NCBI GenBank assembly: GCA_021775095.1
Contig: JAJFII010000016.1
Span: forward strand, 61,930-125,929
Source: Rhodospirillales bacterium
GTDB taxonomy: Bacteria > Pseudomonadota > Alphaproteobacteria > Rhodospirillales > Casp-alpha2
DNA length: 64,000 nucleotides
Reading direction: 5' to 3'
A program made the position numbers and the translations under genes. Shown here piece after piece: positions 22,880-32,794 of the stretch (position 1 is the first letter of the stretch; every line of letters begins with the position of its first letter). The notes below the pieces were generated by a model. That model saw nothing but the letters and a program-made list of their open reading frames with translations. It had not been told where the DNA came from and ran no database searches.

Positions 22880-23878
22880 ATGGAATTTAAAATGAACCCC
22901 GACGGGACGATGGCACCACAGGCGACGGAAGGTCAGACACCTGCCAGTCAGCCGGGCATCTATATGGAACCTGGCTCGGAGACGCCAACAATGGCACCGC
23001 CACCATCGAGTGCTGAGCTGGTCAAAGACGTGACCATGGCAACTTTTATGGTTGATGTCATTGAAGAATCGAAGCACCGTCCGGTTATTGTTGATTTTTG
23101 GGCACCATGGTGCGGGCCCTGCAAAACCATTGGGCCGGCCCTGGAAAAACTGGTGCAAAAAGCCGGTGGACTTGTCACCCTGGCGAAAATCAACGTCGAT
23201 GAAAACCAGGAAATTGCCGCGCAAATGCGTGTCCAGTCTATCCCTGCTGTCTTTGCATTCAAAGACGGCCAACCGGTTGATGGATTCACCGGTGCCGTAC
23301 CGGAAAGTCAGATCAAGGGATTTATTGACAAATTGCTGGGGGACGCCAAACCGCCTCTTGAAGCGGCCCTGGAACAGGCAAAAATGGCCCTGGATTCTGG
23401 TGACGGCCAAGCGGCATCCGAAATGTATCGCCAAATTCAGGCGCAGGATCCGGAAAACATGGAAGCCCTCGGTGGGGTTATTCGCTCCGCCCTGGTAGCC
23501 GGAGATGTGGGCATGGCCCGCGAAATTGTTGATGGACTGGACGAGGCGTTTACCGGCAAACCGGAAATTGCCGCAGCCATCTCTGCTCTGGAACTGGTCG
23601 AGCTGGGAGATAGTGCCGGTGATCTAAACGCCCTGGAATCGGCCCTCGCTGCCAACGAAAACGACCATCAGGTGCGTTACGATCTTGCCGGTGCTCTCTG
23701 CGCTGTCGGACGAAACCAGGAAGCCGTGGACCACCTGCTGGAGTTAATTCGACGGGATCGTGCCTGGAACGAAGAGGCCGGGCGGGTTCAATTGTTAAAA
23801 GTTTTCGAAGCCCTGGGCCCGACCGATCCGGTGGTTGCCGAGGGGCGCCGTCGGCTGTCGTCCGTTCTGTTTTCGTAA
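22880..23878 (+). CDS. Thioredoxin-domain co-chaperone (CnoX/YbbN-like)
   Basis: 332 residues from ATG 22880, nine bases after TAGAGGT; the frame extends to a TTG at 22841. After a ~50-residue Pro/Thr/Gln-rich N-terminus there is a thioredoxin domain with VDFWAPWCGPCKT (CxxC at 78 and 81) and cis-Pro VQSIPAVF. The C-terminal half is a TPR-like region (EAALEQAKMALDSGD, EMYRQIQAQDPENMEAL). CnoX proteins hold oxidatively stressed clients and pass them to GroEL or DnaK. The redox-active CGPC suggests it also acts as a reductase. Confidence 0.9.
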   Translation: MEFKMNPDGTMAPQATEGQTPASQPGIYMEPGSETPTMAPPPSSAELVKDVTMATFMVDVIEESKHRPVIVDFWAPWCGPCKTIGPALEKLVQKAGGLVTLAKINVDENQEIAAQMRVQSIPAVFAFKDGQPVDGFTGAVPESQIKGFIDKLLGDAKPPLEAALEQAKMALDSGDGQAASEMYRQIQAQDPENMEALGGVIRSALVAGDVGMAREIVDGLDEAFTGKPEIAAAISALELVELGDSAGDLNALESALAANENDHQVRYDLAGALCAVGRNQEAVDHLLELIRRDRAWNEEAGRVQLLKVFEALGPTDPVVAEGRRRLSSVLFS

Positions 23879-23894
23879 ACCCGTTGGTGCGCCC

Positions 23895-24548
23895 ATGAAA
23901 TCGGACCAAAACCTGCCGACGGAATTCCCGATCTTTCCGTTGACGGGCGCGGTTCTGTACCCCCATACCCGCATGCCCCTCAATATATTCGAGCCCCGCT
24001 ACCTAAGTCTCGTCGATGCAGTACTGGCCGGCTCACGTTATATGGGAATGGTGCAGCCGCGCCAAACGTCGGGGGAAACGGTTGCCGACGATGGTGAGAT
24101 TTATAAAATTGGCTGCCTCGGGCGATTGACGGCCTTTGGTGAGACCGAAGATGGGCGATATGTAATAACTCTGACGGGGATTACCCGTTATCGCATCACC
24201 AACGAACTGCCAATGTGCGACGGTTATCGACGGGTACGGGCTGATTTTAACCCGTTCAATCAGATATCGCCGCCGCAGGAGGGGGCGACCTATGACCGCA
24301 CGGGTTTTATGAAGTCACTTAACAGGTATTTAAAAAAACTTGGTGCCGAAGAGAATCAGCAGTCCTTTGACCAGGCCAATGATCAAGCATTAATTACGGC
24401 GGTCGCCATGTCGGCACCTTTTGCACCGGAAGAAAAACAGGCCATTTTGGAATGTGTTGGGTTGGAAGAGCAGGCCGAGATGGCACGGTCGATAATGGAA
24501 TTGTCAACCTACGACGGGGAGGGTGACACCCAAAAGCACCGCCACTAA
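23895..24548 (+). CDS. Lon N-terminal (substrate-binding) domain protein
   Basis: 217 residues from ATG 23895, sixteen bases after the CnoX stop; the longer frame from 23835 overlaps CnoX. It has FPLTGAVLYPHTRMPLNIFEPRYL, the start of the LON/PUA-like domain, and further helical segments (FTKSLNRYLKKLGAE type) without the AAA or protease domains. Stand-alone Lon-N proteins are common in proteobacteria; their role is not well known. Confidence 0.85.
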   Translation: MKSDQNLPTEFPIFPLTGAVLYPHTRMPLNIFEPRYLSLVDAVLAGSRYMGMVQPRQTSGETVADDGEIYKIGCLGRLTAFGETEDGRYVITLTGITRYRITNELPMCDGYRRVRADFNPFNQISPPQEGATYDRTGFMKSLNRYLKKLGAEENQQSFDQANDQALITAVAMSAPFAPEEKQAILECVGLEEQAEMARSIMELSTYDGEGDTQKHRH

Positions 24549-24677
24549 GGCAAAACCGGGGCGAACGGGTGCGATCACGCCCCTGGTTTTGTGGGAGGAT
24601 AAATGAGATAGGGGTATGCGGTGCGGCAAATATCGCCTGTACCGTTTTAGGCCCAATAATTGGGAGGGAAAAAACCG

Positions 24678-24881
24678 ATGACAACCCACAGTGTGGACCC
24701 AAAGTTACTGGAAATTCTGGTTTGCCCGGTGACCAAGGGGTCCTTGGAATATGACAGTAAGGCTCAAGAACTGATCAGCCAGGCAGCCGGCCTTGCCTAC
24801 CCCATACGTGACGGTATTCCGATAATGCTCATTGATGAAGCGCGGGAACTGGACGCGACCTCTACTAAGGACAAACAATGA
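24678..24881 (+). CDS. Trm112-family zinc-ribbon-like protein
   Basis: 67 residues from ATG 24678 with GGGAGGG nine bases upstream. It reads [20 protein letters not shown], then [20 protein letters not shown], matching the bacterial UPF0434/Trm112 family. Only one Cys of the usual metal site is seen (CPV), so zinc binding is doubtful. It overlaps the next gene by four bases (ATGA). Confidence 0.9.
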   Translation: MTTHSVDPKLLEILVCPVTKGSLEYDSKAQELISQAAGLAYPIRDGIPIMLIDEARELDATSTKDKQ

Positions 24882-25252
24882 AGGATTCTTACACAAATCG
24901 CCATACGCCAACGGAAATTCGCGTCAAAAAACTGGAAAAAACCCTGGAAGTGGATTTTGACGACGGTAACTCTTTTTCGCTGCCAGCGGAACTCCTGCGG
25001 GTTGAAAGTCCGTCGGCCGAGGTCCAGGGTCATGGGCCTGGGCAAAAGACCCTTGTCGCCGGTCGTCGCCACGTGGGCATAATGGATGTGGAACAGGTCG
25101 GGAATTATGCGGTGCGCCTGAAATTTGATGACCTACACGATACGGGCATTTTTTCCTGGGAAACCCTCTATGATTATGGCACTCGCAAGGAGGAATTGTG
25201 GGGCAATTATGTGACGGCACTGGCCGCGCAGGGACTGAGCCGCGATCCGTAA
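24878..25252 (+). CDS. DUF971 protein
   Basis: 124 residues. It has [39 protein letters not shown], and [17 protein letters not shown] near the end, the pattern of the DUF971/GBBH-like N-terminal domain. Members are thought to link to iron-sulfur or ubiquinone-related work, but this is not settled. It overlaps the Trm112 gene by 4 bases. Confidence 0.85.
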   Translation: MKDSYTNRHTPTEIRVKKLEKTLEVDFDDGNSFSLPAELLRVESPSAEVQGHGPGQKTLVAGRRHVGIMDVEQVGNYAVRLKFDDLHDTGIFSWETLYDYGTRKEELWGNYVTALAAQGLSRDP

Positions 25253-25325
25253 CCAACGGCAACGACGTGGGGTTATATGGAACCCACATTTGAGTTTAAT
25301 TTAATGAGACTAAAGGAATATTATA

Positions 25326-26030
25326 ATGGACGTAAAAGGTAAAAAAGCAATTGTATTTGGCGGCACATCCGGCATCGGGTTGGCGACGTCAATTCGATTG
25401 GCGGCGCTGGGCGCTGAGGTGATTGCCATCAGCCGCAATCCAGAAAAAGCGGGTGACGTTCCGCCTGGAATCACCCTGAAAAAATGTGACGTGCTTGATC
25501 GTGAGGCCATGCAGGCGCTGTTTGCTGACTGTGCGCCGTTCGACATTTTGATCAGTGCGGCCACGGGCGGCGCCCGGGCCGTTGGGCCGTTTCTTGAAAT
25601 GGATATGGATGGCTACAAAGGTTCCTTCGACAAATTATGGGGGTATGCCAATGTCGTGCGGTTTGGTACGGAACATATGAGTGAAGACGGCTCGATAGTT
25701 TTGGTCAGCGGTGCGCCGGCGCGTAAATCCAAACCAGGCCAGGTTGCCATTGGGTCCGTTGGTGGGGCCGTCGAGGCCTTGGTTCGTGCGGTCGCACCGG
25801 AAATAGCACCCCGCCGTTTGAACGTGGTCGCGCCCGGGACCATTGATACACCCATGGTCGCCGCCGAAGGCGACAGCCGCAAGGCCATTTACAACAAAGC
25901 CACGGCCAACAACTTAATTCCCCGTGCCGGAACCGCCGATGAAGTGGCTCAGGGTATTGTCTTTATGGTTGAGAACGATTTTGTCACGGGAACAACCATT
26001 GACGTGGACGGCGGCTGGTTGTTGTCGTAG
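25326..26030 (+). CDS. SDR-family oxidoreductase, non-canonical active site
   Basis: 234 residues with GGAATATTATA just upstream of the ATG. The Rossmann part is canonical: VFGGTSGIGLATSIRL, and DVLD. The active-site block reads VLVSGAPARKSKPGQVAIGS, so the catalytic Ser region is kept as SG but the YxxxK motif is absent (Ala/Val for Tyr and Lys). A subfamily with this SGxxARRPxPG pattern exists. The end, FVTGTTIDVDGGWLLS, is normal. Substrate unknown. It is closed by a terminator at 26057-26086. Confidence 0.85.
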   Translation: MDVKGKKAIVFGGTSGIGLATSIRLAALGAEVIAISRNPEKAGDVPPGITLKKCDVLDREAMQALFADCAPFDILISAATGGARAVGPFLEMDMDGYKGSFDKLWGYANVVRFGTEHMSEDGSIVLVSGAPARKSKPGQVAIGSVGGAVEALVRAVAPEIAPRRLNVVAPGTIDTPMVAAEGDSRKAIYNKATANNLIPRAGTADEVAQGIVFMVENDFVTGTTIDVDGGWLLS

Positions 26031-26056
26031 CGCATTTGGATCGAAATGAAAAAGCG

Positions 26057-26086
26057 CCCCGGCATCCGTGTCGGGGTATTTTTTTT
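26057..26086 (+). terminator. Rho-independent terminator
   Basis: CCCCG and CGGGG stem around a ten-base loop, followed by TATTTTTTTT. It ends the PrdX-to-SDR block. Confidence 0.7.
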
Positions 26087-26220
26087 ACAGTTCAGCGGTG
26101 CGTTCAGAACAACCTCCTTGAAGGCGGGCTTTCAACTGAAAAACGCCTATTTAAATTTTGTGGTACGTGTTGGATCAACTGGATTGGATCGGTCGGAGCC
26201 GCAGATCTATATCTATATTT

Positions 26221-27483
26221 CTAAAGCTTTAAGCCGCGCATCAGTTTAGGCAGGTTCCCGGTTTCGCCCATGGCATGGCGCATGAAGGTTTTTTTGAGTG
26301 GCGGCATTTTGTCAACCAGAGCCATTCCCATATCACGGGCTAATTTCAGAGGTCTGATGTTGTTTGAAAAAAGCCGATTTAACAGGTCCGTCGCGACCAA
26401 CATCATGGTGTTATCGAAGCGTCGCCATTGCTCATAGGCAGCAAGAGATTGGCGGCCACCCATATCATTGCCTGATCTGTTTGCCTCCACCAGAACTTCC
26501 GCGAGGGCGGCAACATCACGCAGCCCCATATTCAGGCCCTGGCCGGCAATGGGATGCATGCCATGACTGGCATCGCCAATCAGTGCAAGCCGCTCCGCTG
26601 TGCAGGTTTCTGCAAATTGTAAGCTAAGGGGGTAGGACCAGCGCGGTCCGACAAGTTCAGTTTTCCCCAAAAACCCGCCGATTCTCTGGTCAAACTCGAA
26701 CTTGAACTCAGGCGCATCAAGGCCGAGCATAATGTCGGCCAGTTTCTGACCTTCGGTCCAGACAATGGACGCCATATTACCAGGATTTGCTGGATCATCG
26801 CCGTTCAAGGGTAAAATGGCGAAGGGGCCAGCGGATAAAAAGTGTTCGTGGGCAACAAAGGCGTGGCTGCGTTCCATGCGGACACTGCAAACAAGGGCCG
26901 TTTGTTCGTAAGACCACTGAGTCAGGCGAATTCCTGCCTGATCGCGGGTCGGTGAGCGCCGCCCTTCAGCGGCGACGGCGAGCTGCGCTTTGATTTCCCG
27001 TCCATCGCGCAGCAGGACGTGGGCACCGTCTGTGGAACGGCGCAGGGCAGCGATGGACGCCGGAGCCATCAGCTGGATGGATTTTAGTTCGGCCATGCGG
27101 GCCATAAGGGCCTGCCGCATATGGCGGTTCTCGACCATATAACCAAAGGGTTCATCACCCACCTCTTTGTGGTCATAATGCAGGAAAAACAATGAGGGTC
27201 CGTCGCTCACCCGAATATCCAGGATCGGCGCTGGCTCACTGCCCAAATGGTCCCAGACACCGATCGATTGAAGAACCCGTCGGCTGGCCAAGGCGATGGC
27301 CGATGCCCGCCCGTCAAAAGTGGTATCCAGTCCCATGGACAAATTCATTTGGTCGATTACGGCAACGGACAGACCGGCGTCGGCTAGGGCAATGGCCTGC
27401 GCTGCGCCAACCAGTCCACCGCCGACGATCACAACATCAACGGCAATCGGTTGCATATGTTGACCTGTGGGCTTTGCGGGCAT
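26221..27483 (-). CDS. UbiH/UbiF/VisC-type FAD monooxygenase
   Basis: 420 residues. The dinucleotide motif is VVIVGGGLVGAAQAIALADAGL near residue 17. The second FAD motif is RLALIGDASHGMHPIAGQGLNMGLRDV around 300, the signature of the UbiH/COQ6 group. Members hydroxylate the ubiquinone ring at the membrane. Which ring position is not readable. ATG 27483 has AGAAGCG upstream; ATG 27456 (MQPIAVDVV) is a good alternative start. The gene is single and opposite to glnK. Confidence 0.9.
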   Translation of the reverse strand: MPAKPTGQHMQPIAVDVVIVGGGLVGAAQAIALADAGLSVAVIDQMNLSMGLDTTFDGRASAIALASRRVLQSIGVWDHLGSEPAPILDIRVSDGPSLFFLHYDHKEVGDEPFGYMVENRHMRQALMARMAELKSIQLMAPASIAALRRSTDGAHVLLRDGREIKAQLAVAAEGRRSPTRDQAGIRLTQWSYEQTALVCSVRMERSHAFVAHEHFLSAGPFAILPLNGDDPANPGNMASIVWTEGQKLADIMLGLDAPEFKFEFDQRIGGFLGKTELVGPRWSYPLSLQFAETCTAERLALIGDASHGMHPIAGQGLNMGLRDVAALAEVLVEANRSGNDMGGRQSLAAYEQWRRFDNTMMLVATDLLNRLFSNNIRPLKLARDMGMALVDKMPPLKKTFMRHAMGETGNLPKLMRGLKL

Positions 27484-27620
27484 AAGCGCTTCTATCCAAT
27501 ATGACTATTTTTTAACCACAAAAAAATATATGAATAAAATATAGGCAAATTAACATGTGACCTTATTGCATGATAATCATAATATATTGAAATACAACGA
27601 TAAATCAAGAATTACAAAAC

Positions 27621-28090
<470 letters not shown>

Positions 28091-28104
28091 GAAGGATTAT
28101 TCAA

Positions 28105-29475
28105 ATGTTAGTTTTTACAAATTTAAAGCGGGCTTTGTTGGCTTTACCGGTCACAGTTCTGGCCCTTGGTTTTATGAGTGGGGAGGTCCGCGCCGAAGTT
28201 AGCGGCGAAACCGCCTATGTTCTAAACACCTTCTCTTTTCTGGTACACGGGTTTTTGGTAATGTTTATGGCAGCGGGTTTTGCCATGCTTGAATCGGGTC
28301 TTGTTCGGTCTAAAAATACAGCGACCATCTGTTTGAAGAACATCGCCCTCTATTCCATTGCCGGCATTATGTTTTATCTGGTTGGATACAACCTGATGTA
28401 TGTCAATGTCCCTGAAGGTGGTTTTATGGGGGCATTTGAGTTGTTTTATAATCCTGGGGAAGCCGAGTTAGCGTTGCTTGCGGCGGAAGAGGCGACGGTG
28501 GAGCAGGTTAAGGCCGTCACTGACGCCGGGTATTCGGTGGCGTCAGACTGGTTCTTCCAGATGGTTTTTGTGGCAACTGCCGCCTCCATTGTTTCAGGTA
28601 CCGTTGCCGAACGCATTAAGGTCTGGCCCTTTTTGATTTTTGTCGTCGTTCTGTCGGCAATTATATACCCCATCCAGGCGTCGTGGGTTTGGGGTGGTGG
28701 CTGGTTGGACGCCATGGGTTTCAGCGATTTTGCCGGCTCAACGCTTGTCCATTCAGTCGGTGGCTGGTGCGCCTTGACCGGTGCCATCATCCTTGGCGCA
28801 CGGACGGGAAAATATGGCCCGGACGGGCGGGTTAACCCAATTCCAGGGGCAAATATGCCGTTGGCGACCCTGGGTACCTTTATTCTGTGGTTTGGCTGGT
28901 TTGGATTTAACGGGGGCTCGCAACTGGCCCTCGGATCGGCGGCCGATGCAACGATGATGTCGATCGTATATGTCAACACCAATATCGCAGCTGCCGGCGG
29001 TGTCGTTGCCGCCATGGTATTAACGCAAATTCTTTACAAGAAAGTCGATCTATCCATGGCCTTGAACGGTGCCTTGGCCGGGTTGGTCGCAATCACCGCC
29101 GGTCCAGACCTGACCAATCACTTCACCTCATTGATCATAGGTGCGGTCGGTGGCTTGTTGGTTGTGATTTTTGTTCCGTTTTTGGACAAACTCAAAATTG
29201 ACGATGTTGTCGGTGCGATTTCCGTTCACCTGGTGGCCGGTGTCTGGGGGACCTTGTGTGTCGGTATCTTTGGTTCTGGCACCGTCGTCACTCAGGTTAT
29301 CGGTATTGCCGCAATTGGCGCATTTGCAATCGTCGCCAGCTCAATTGTCTGGCTCATATTGAAAGCCACGGTCGGCATTCGAATCAATGAAGAAGACGAG
29401 GCTAATGGTTCTGATATGGCCGAATGCGGGATGGAAGCCTATCCCGAATTTGGCAGAGGATCACAGACATTCTAA
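28105..29475 (+). CDS. amtB: Ammonium transporter AmtB
   Basis: 456 residues with a cleavable signal (GFMSGEVRAEVSG), then 11 membrane segments. Family signatures are present: GFAMLESGLVRSKN with Phe-gate surroundings, the pore VHSVGGWCALTGA, and LWFGWFGFNGGSQLALG. The C-terminal tail GMEAYPEFGRGSQ is the part bound by GlnK. It transports ammonium at low external levels and is co-transcribed with glnK. Confidence 0.97.
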   Translation: MLVFTNLKRALLALPVTVLALGFMSGEVRAEVSGETAYVLNTFSFLVHGFLVMFMAAGFAMLESGLVRSKNTATICLKNIALYSIAGIMFYLVGYNLMYVNVPEGGFMGAFELFYNPGEAELALLAAEEATVEQVKAVTDAGYSVASDWFFQMVFVATAASIVSGTVAERIKVWPFLIFVVVLSAIIYPIQASWVWGGGWLDAMGFSDFAGSTLVHSVGGWCALTGAIILGARTGKYGPDGRVNPIPGANMPLATLGTFILWFGWFGFNGGSQLALGSAADATMMSIVYVNTNIAAAGGVVAAMVLTQILYKKVDLSMALNGALAGLVAITAGPDLTNHFTSLIIGAVGGLLVVIFVPFLDKLKIDDVVGAISVHLVAGVWGTLCVGIFGSGTVVTQVIGIAAIGAFAIVASSIVWLILKATVGIRINEEDEANGSDMAECGMEAYPEFGRGSQTF

Positions 29476-29503
29476 GGGACTTGCCGTAAACCAGTCGCAA
29501 ACC

Positions 29504-29535
29504 AAAGGGTCGGATGTCGATTATCCGGCCCTTTT
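29504..29535 (+). terminator. Rho-independent terminator after amtB
   Basis: AAAGGG-CGGAT and ATCCG-CCCTTTT arms around GTCGATT, followed by a T tract. Confidence 0.7.
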
Positions 29536-29603
29536 CCTTTGCCAAAAGATAGCCATATAAGGTAATCAAGGACCAACTATTTCACAGCAGTTAAGGATCC
29601 GCC

Positions 29604-31136
29604 ATGAACAGCGCCCCACCCCGCACCGTAAAATTAGCCCCGACAGACAATGTTGTTATGGCAATTGACCCCGTTGTCGCCGGACAGACCCTAGAAAACA
29701 GCGCAATTAAAGTAACGGGCGATGTTCCGGCGGGGCATAAAATTGCAACCAGTGATATCCCCTTAGACGCGGAAATCATCAAGTTCGCCCAAACCATTGG
29801 TTTTGCCAGCCGGGCCATTAAAGCCGGCGATCATATCCACAGTCACAACTGTGAATTTCAGATGTTTGAGCGCGACTATCAATTTGGCACCAACCTGCGC
29901 GAAACCAATTACGTTGATGCCTCGAAACGCGCGACATTCGACGGGTTTCGGCGAGCCGACGGGCGTTGCGGAACCCGCAACTACATCGGTATTTTGACGT
30001 CGGTCAATTGTTCGGCGACGGCCGCCAAAATGATCGCCGCTGAGATCAACAATTCAGGTATTTTGGACGATTACCCAAACGTTGACGGAGTCGCGGCCTT
30101 TGTCCACGGCACCGGGTGCGGGATGGCCGGTGACGGCGACGGTTGGGGAATTCTGCAAAGAACCCTGTGGGGTTATGCCCGACACGCAAACTTTGCCGGT
30201 ATTTTGATGGTGGGTCTGGGTTGTGAAGTAAATCAAATTCCGTTTCTGCTGGATGCCTATAACCTGAAAATCGGTGAAACTTTCCAAACCCTGGTTATTC
30301 AGGAAGAAGGCGGCACCCGCAATACGGTGGCTGCGGGTGTCGAGCGGATTAAGGCCATGCTTGCCCTCGCAAACCAGGTTAAACGCGAGCCGATCCCGGC
30401 CTCCGAATTGACCCTGGCCCTGCAATGTGGGGGGTCTGACGGTTATTCCGGGATGACGGCAAATCCGGCGTTAGGCGCCGCCGCTGATATGCTGGTCCGC
30501 CACGGCGGAACGGCAATTCTTTCAGAAACCCCAGAAATCTACGGGGCCGAACATTTGCTGACGCGCCGGGCGATTAATGACAAAGTCGGTCAAAAACTGA
30601 TTGATCGCATCCATTGGTGGGAAGATTATGTGGCCCGAAATAATGGCAGCTTGGATAACAATCCGTCACCAGGCAACAAGGCTGGTGGACTGACGACGAT
30701 CCTGGAAAAATCCCTGGGTGCTGCGGCAAAAGGCGGCACAACAAATCTTACCGGCGTTTTTAAATATGCGGAAATGATTGATACCAAGGGATTTGTCTTC
30801 ATGGACAGCCCCGGGTACGACCCGGCGTCGATTACCGGACAAGTTGCGTCCGGTGCCAATCTGGTTTGTTTCACAACCGGTCGCGGATCGGCTTTTGGAT
30901 TCAAGCCGGCACCATCGGTCAAACTGGCGACCAATACCATCATGTACAACCGCATGACGGAAGATATGGATATAAATTGCGGTCCCATCGCCGACGGCGA
31001 CGTTAGTGTTGAAGAAAAAGGCGAAGAGATTTTCAACTATCTGCTCGGCATCGCCAGCGGGCGAAAATCAAAATCAGAGGAATTGGGCTATGGCGATAAC
31101 GAATTTGTTCCCTGGCTCGTCGGTGCCGTCATGTAA
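29604..31136 (+). CDS. Altronate dehydratase family (UxaA) enzyme
   Basis: 510 residues with AAGGA before the ATG. The N-terminal SAF domain runs to about 95, then the UxaA C-terminal domain: RADGRCGTRNYIGILTSVNC, THxxGCGM-like FVHGTGCGMAGDGDG, and LQCGGSDGYSGMTANPALG. Known members dehydrate altronate or other hexarates; the substrate may differ, as galactarate and related enzymes share this plan. It stands alone; its neighbours say little. Confidence 0.85.
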   Translation: MNSAPPRTVKLAPTDNVVMAIDPVVAGQTLENSAIKVTGDVPAGHKIATSDIPLDAEIIKFAQTIGFASRAIKAGDHIHSHNCEFQMFERDYQFGTNLRETNYVDASKRATFDGFRRADGRCGTRNYIGILTSVNCSATAAKMIAAEINNSGILDDYPNVDGVAAFVHGTGCGMAGDGDGWGILQRTLWGYARHANFAGILMVGLGCEVNQIPFLLDAYNLKIGETFQTLVIQEEGGTRNTVAAGVERIKAMLALANQVKREPIPASELTLALQCGGSDGYSGMTANPALGAAADMLVRHGGTAILSETPEIYGAEHLLTRRAINDKVGQKLIDRIHWWEDYVARNNGSLDNNPSPGNKAGGLTTILEKSLGAAAKGGTTNLTGVFKYAEMIDTKGFVFMDSPGYDPASITGQVASGANLVCFTTGRGSAFGFKPAPSVKLATNTIMYNRMTEDMDINCGPIADGDVSVEEKGEEIFNYLLGIASGRKSKSEELGYGDNEFVPWLVGAVM

Positions 31137-31156
31137 GCGGGCACCCTCGAAATTCG

Positions 31157-32407
31157 TCACGAACCGTAAGCGTGCTGGCGTTTTAATTGCAAATAGGCGC
31201 AGATGGCTTTGTCTTCGCTCAGATCAATGGCCTTCTGATAGGCCTGATCGGCTTCCCTAAGCTGGCCGGATTTCGCCAATATATCAGCCTTTACTGCCCA
31301 AAAGGGCTGGTAATTTCGGATGCTTTTCAGGTCGATATTTTGTAGGGCTGTGAGCCCCTGTTGGGGGCCCTCTCCCTCCCCCAGGGCAGCAGCCCGGCCG
31401 ATGAGGACACCCGCCGTCGGTGCCAACTGGGCCAGGCGATCATATATTTGAATAATGTCGCACCAATTGTTGCGGCCGGTCGCAAGGCGCATGCAATGGG
31501 CCGACTGAATAGAGGCTTCCAGTTGAAAAGGCCCAATACCACTTTCACGCAGCGCTGCCGCCAATAACTGCTCGGCCTCGATGATCATCGGCTCGGACCA
31601 CAAAGAAATGTTTTGTTCGGATAGGGGAATATAGGTGTTATCGGTCGACCTTCGGGCGGCCTGGCGGGATTCGCAGTATAACATCAAGGCAAGTAACCCT
31701 CTGGCTTCCGGCTGATCGGGCAGCAAATCTATCACAAGCCGGGCGAGCCAGAGGGCTTCCTCCGTCAAGTCCTGGCCCTGTGATGCACAACCGGTCAGAT
31801 CGTTCCATCCTGTGCCGTAGGCCGCATATATGGTTTCCAGGACCGCCTGCAGGCGGACTTTCAGCTGGTCGCGACACGGCACCTCAAAGGAAATTTTGGC
31901 ACCACGAATCTTATTTTTTGCCCGCACAAGGCGTTGGCCCATGGTCGGCGGTGATACCAGGAAGGCGCTGGCAATCCGATCTGCCTGTACGCCCAATACG
32001 GTCTGCAGCATCAAGGGCGTTCGAATGGCAACATCAATGGCCGGATGGGCGCAGACAAACAACAATTTTAATCGGTCGTCGGGGAACGCCTGGTCCTGGT
32101 TTTTTTCCATTTCGGCCTCTTCCTGGATCAGCCGGATCGTCGGTTCTGCATTTTTTTGTACCGTGAATTTTCGCCCGCCGTCGATCAGACGATTGCGCGC
32201 GACAACCAGCAACCAGGCTTCCGGATTATCCGGAACGCCGGAGCGGCGCCAGGTTTGCAGTGCACGCTGAAAGGCATCTGCCAGGGCGTCTTCTGCCGCC
32301 GCAAGATCGCCGGTACGGCTCGACAAATAAGCAACCAGTCGGCTGTAGGAATGCTGCGCCGCCTGTTCAGCGGCGCGAGCAACATCCTGGTCTTGGGATT
32401 TACCCAC
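31157..32407 (-). CDS. ECF42-type RNA polymerase sigma factor
   Basis: 416 residues, about twice a normal ECF sigma. Region sigma-2 (YSRLVAYLSSRTGDLAAAEDALADAFQRAL) and sigma-4 are followed by the long C-terminal DUF6596/TPR-like extension (LPDQPEARGLLALMLYCESRQAAR and LAQLAPTAGVLIGRAAAL). This extension defines ECF42. In that group no anti-sigma factor is used, and the partner is a DGPF/YciI protein, present 33 bases upstream. Signal unknown. Confidence 0.9.
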   Translation of the reverse strand: MGKSQDQDVARAAEQAAQHSYSRLVAYLSSRTGDLAAAEDALADAFQRALQTWRRSGVPDNPEAWLLVVARNRLIDGGRKFTVQKNAEPTIRLIQEEAEMEKNQDQAFPDDRLKLLFVCAHPAIDVAIRTPLMLQTVLGVQADRIASAFLVSPPTMGQRLVRAKNKIRGAKISFEVPCRDQLKVRLQAVLETIYAAYGTGWNDLTGCASQGQDLTEEALWLARLVIDLLPDQPEARGLLALMLYCESRQAARRSTDNTYIPLSEQNISLWSEPMIIEAEQLLAAALRESGIGPFQLEASIQSAHCMRLATGRNNWCDIIQIYDRLAQLAPTAGVLIGRAAALGEGEGPQQGLTALQNIDLKSIRNYQPFWAVKADILAKSGQLREADQAYQKAIDLSEDKAICAYLQLKRQHAYGS

Positions 32408-32440
32408 GGGTATGTGGACAATTCACTGGTTCGGCTCCGT

Positions 32441-32794
32441 TCATTCACTTTTGTGAACGGGCCGGACCTCAACAGCCCCATATTCAGCGGCCGGACATTT
32501 GGCCGCCCAATCGAGAGCCGTATCTAAATCCGGGCAGTCAAAAACCATATATCCGCCAAGTTGTTCCTTGGAATCCGCATAGGGGCCATCCTGGACCTGC
32601 CGTTTGCCGTCTGTAATGCGAAGCGTTGTGGCAGTCTGTTTCCCTTGCAGCGCATTGCCACCAGTTATCACACCGGCCTCCGTTAAGGCGCTGTGATAGG
32701 CCCCCCACGAGGCCCAATAGGCTTCGGTATTGGGTCCTCCATTGCGGCTTTCCATGGCGTCGTCAGATTCAAAGATCATCATCATATAATTCAT
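32441..32794 (-). CDS. YciI/DGPF-domain protein
   Basis: 117 residues, MNYMMMIFESDDAMESRNGG ... ITGGNALQGKQTATTLRITD ... QVQDGPYADSKEQLGGYMVFDC: the DGPYAxxKE signature of YCII-related proteins. It precedes the ECF42 factor in the same direction and is the usual partner. It is a small dimeric alpha/beta barrel of unknown chemistry. Confidence 0.9.
   Translation of the reverse strand: MNYMMMIFESDDAMESRNGGPNTEAYWASWGAYHSALTEAGVITGGNALQGKQTATTLRITDGKRQVQDGPYADSKEQLGGYMVFDCPDLDTALDWAAKCPAAEYGAVEVRPVHKSE

Noticed and set aside
28446..29015. 189-codon frame opposite amtB
   Set aside because: Shadow of a highly conserved transporter gene with strong third-base bias.
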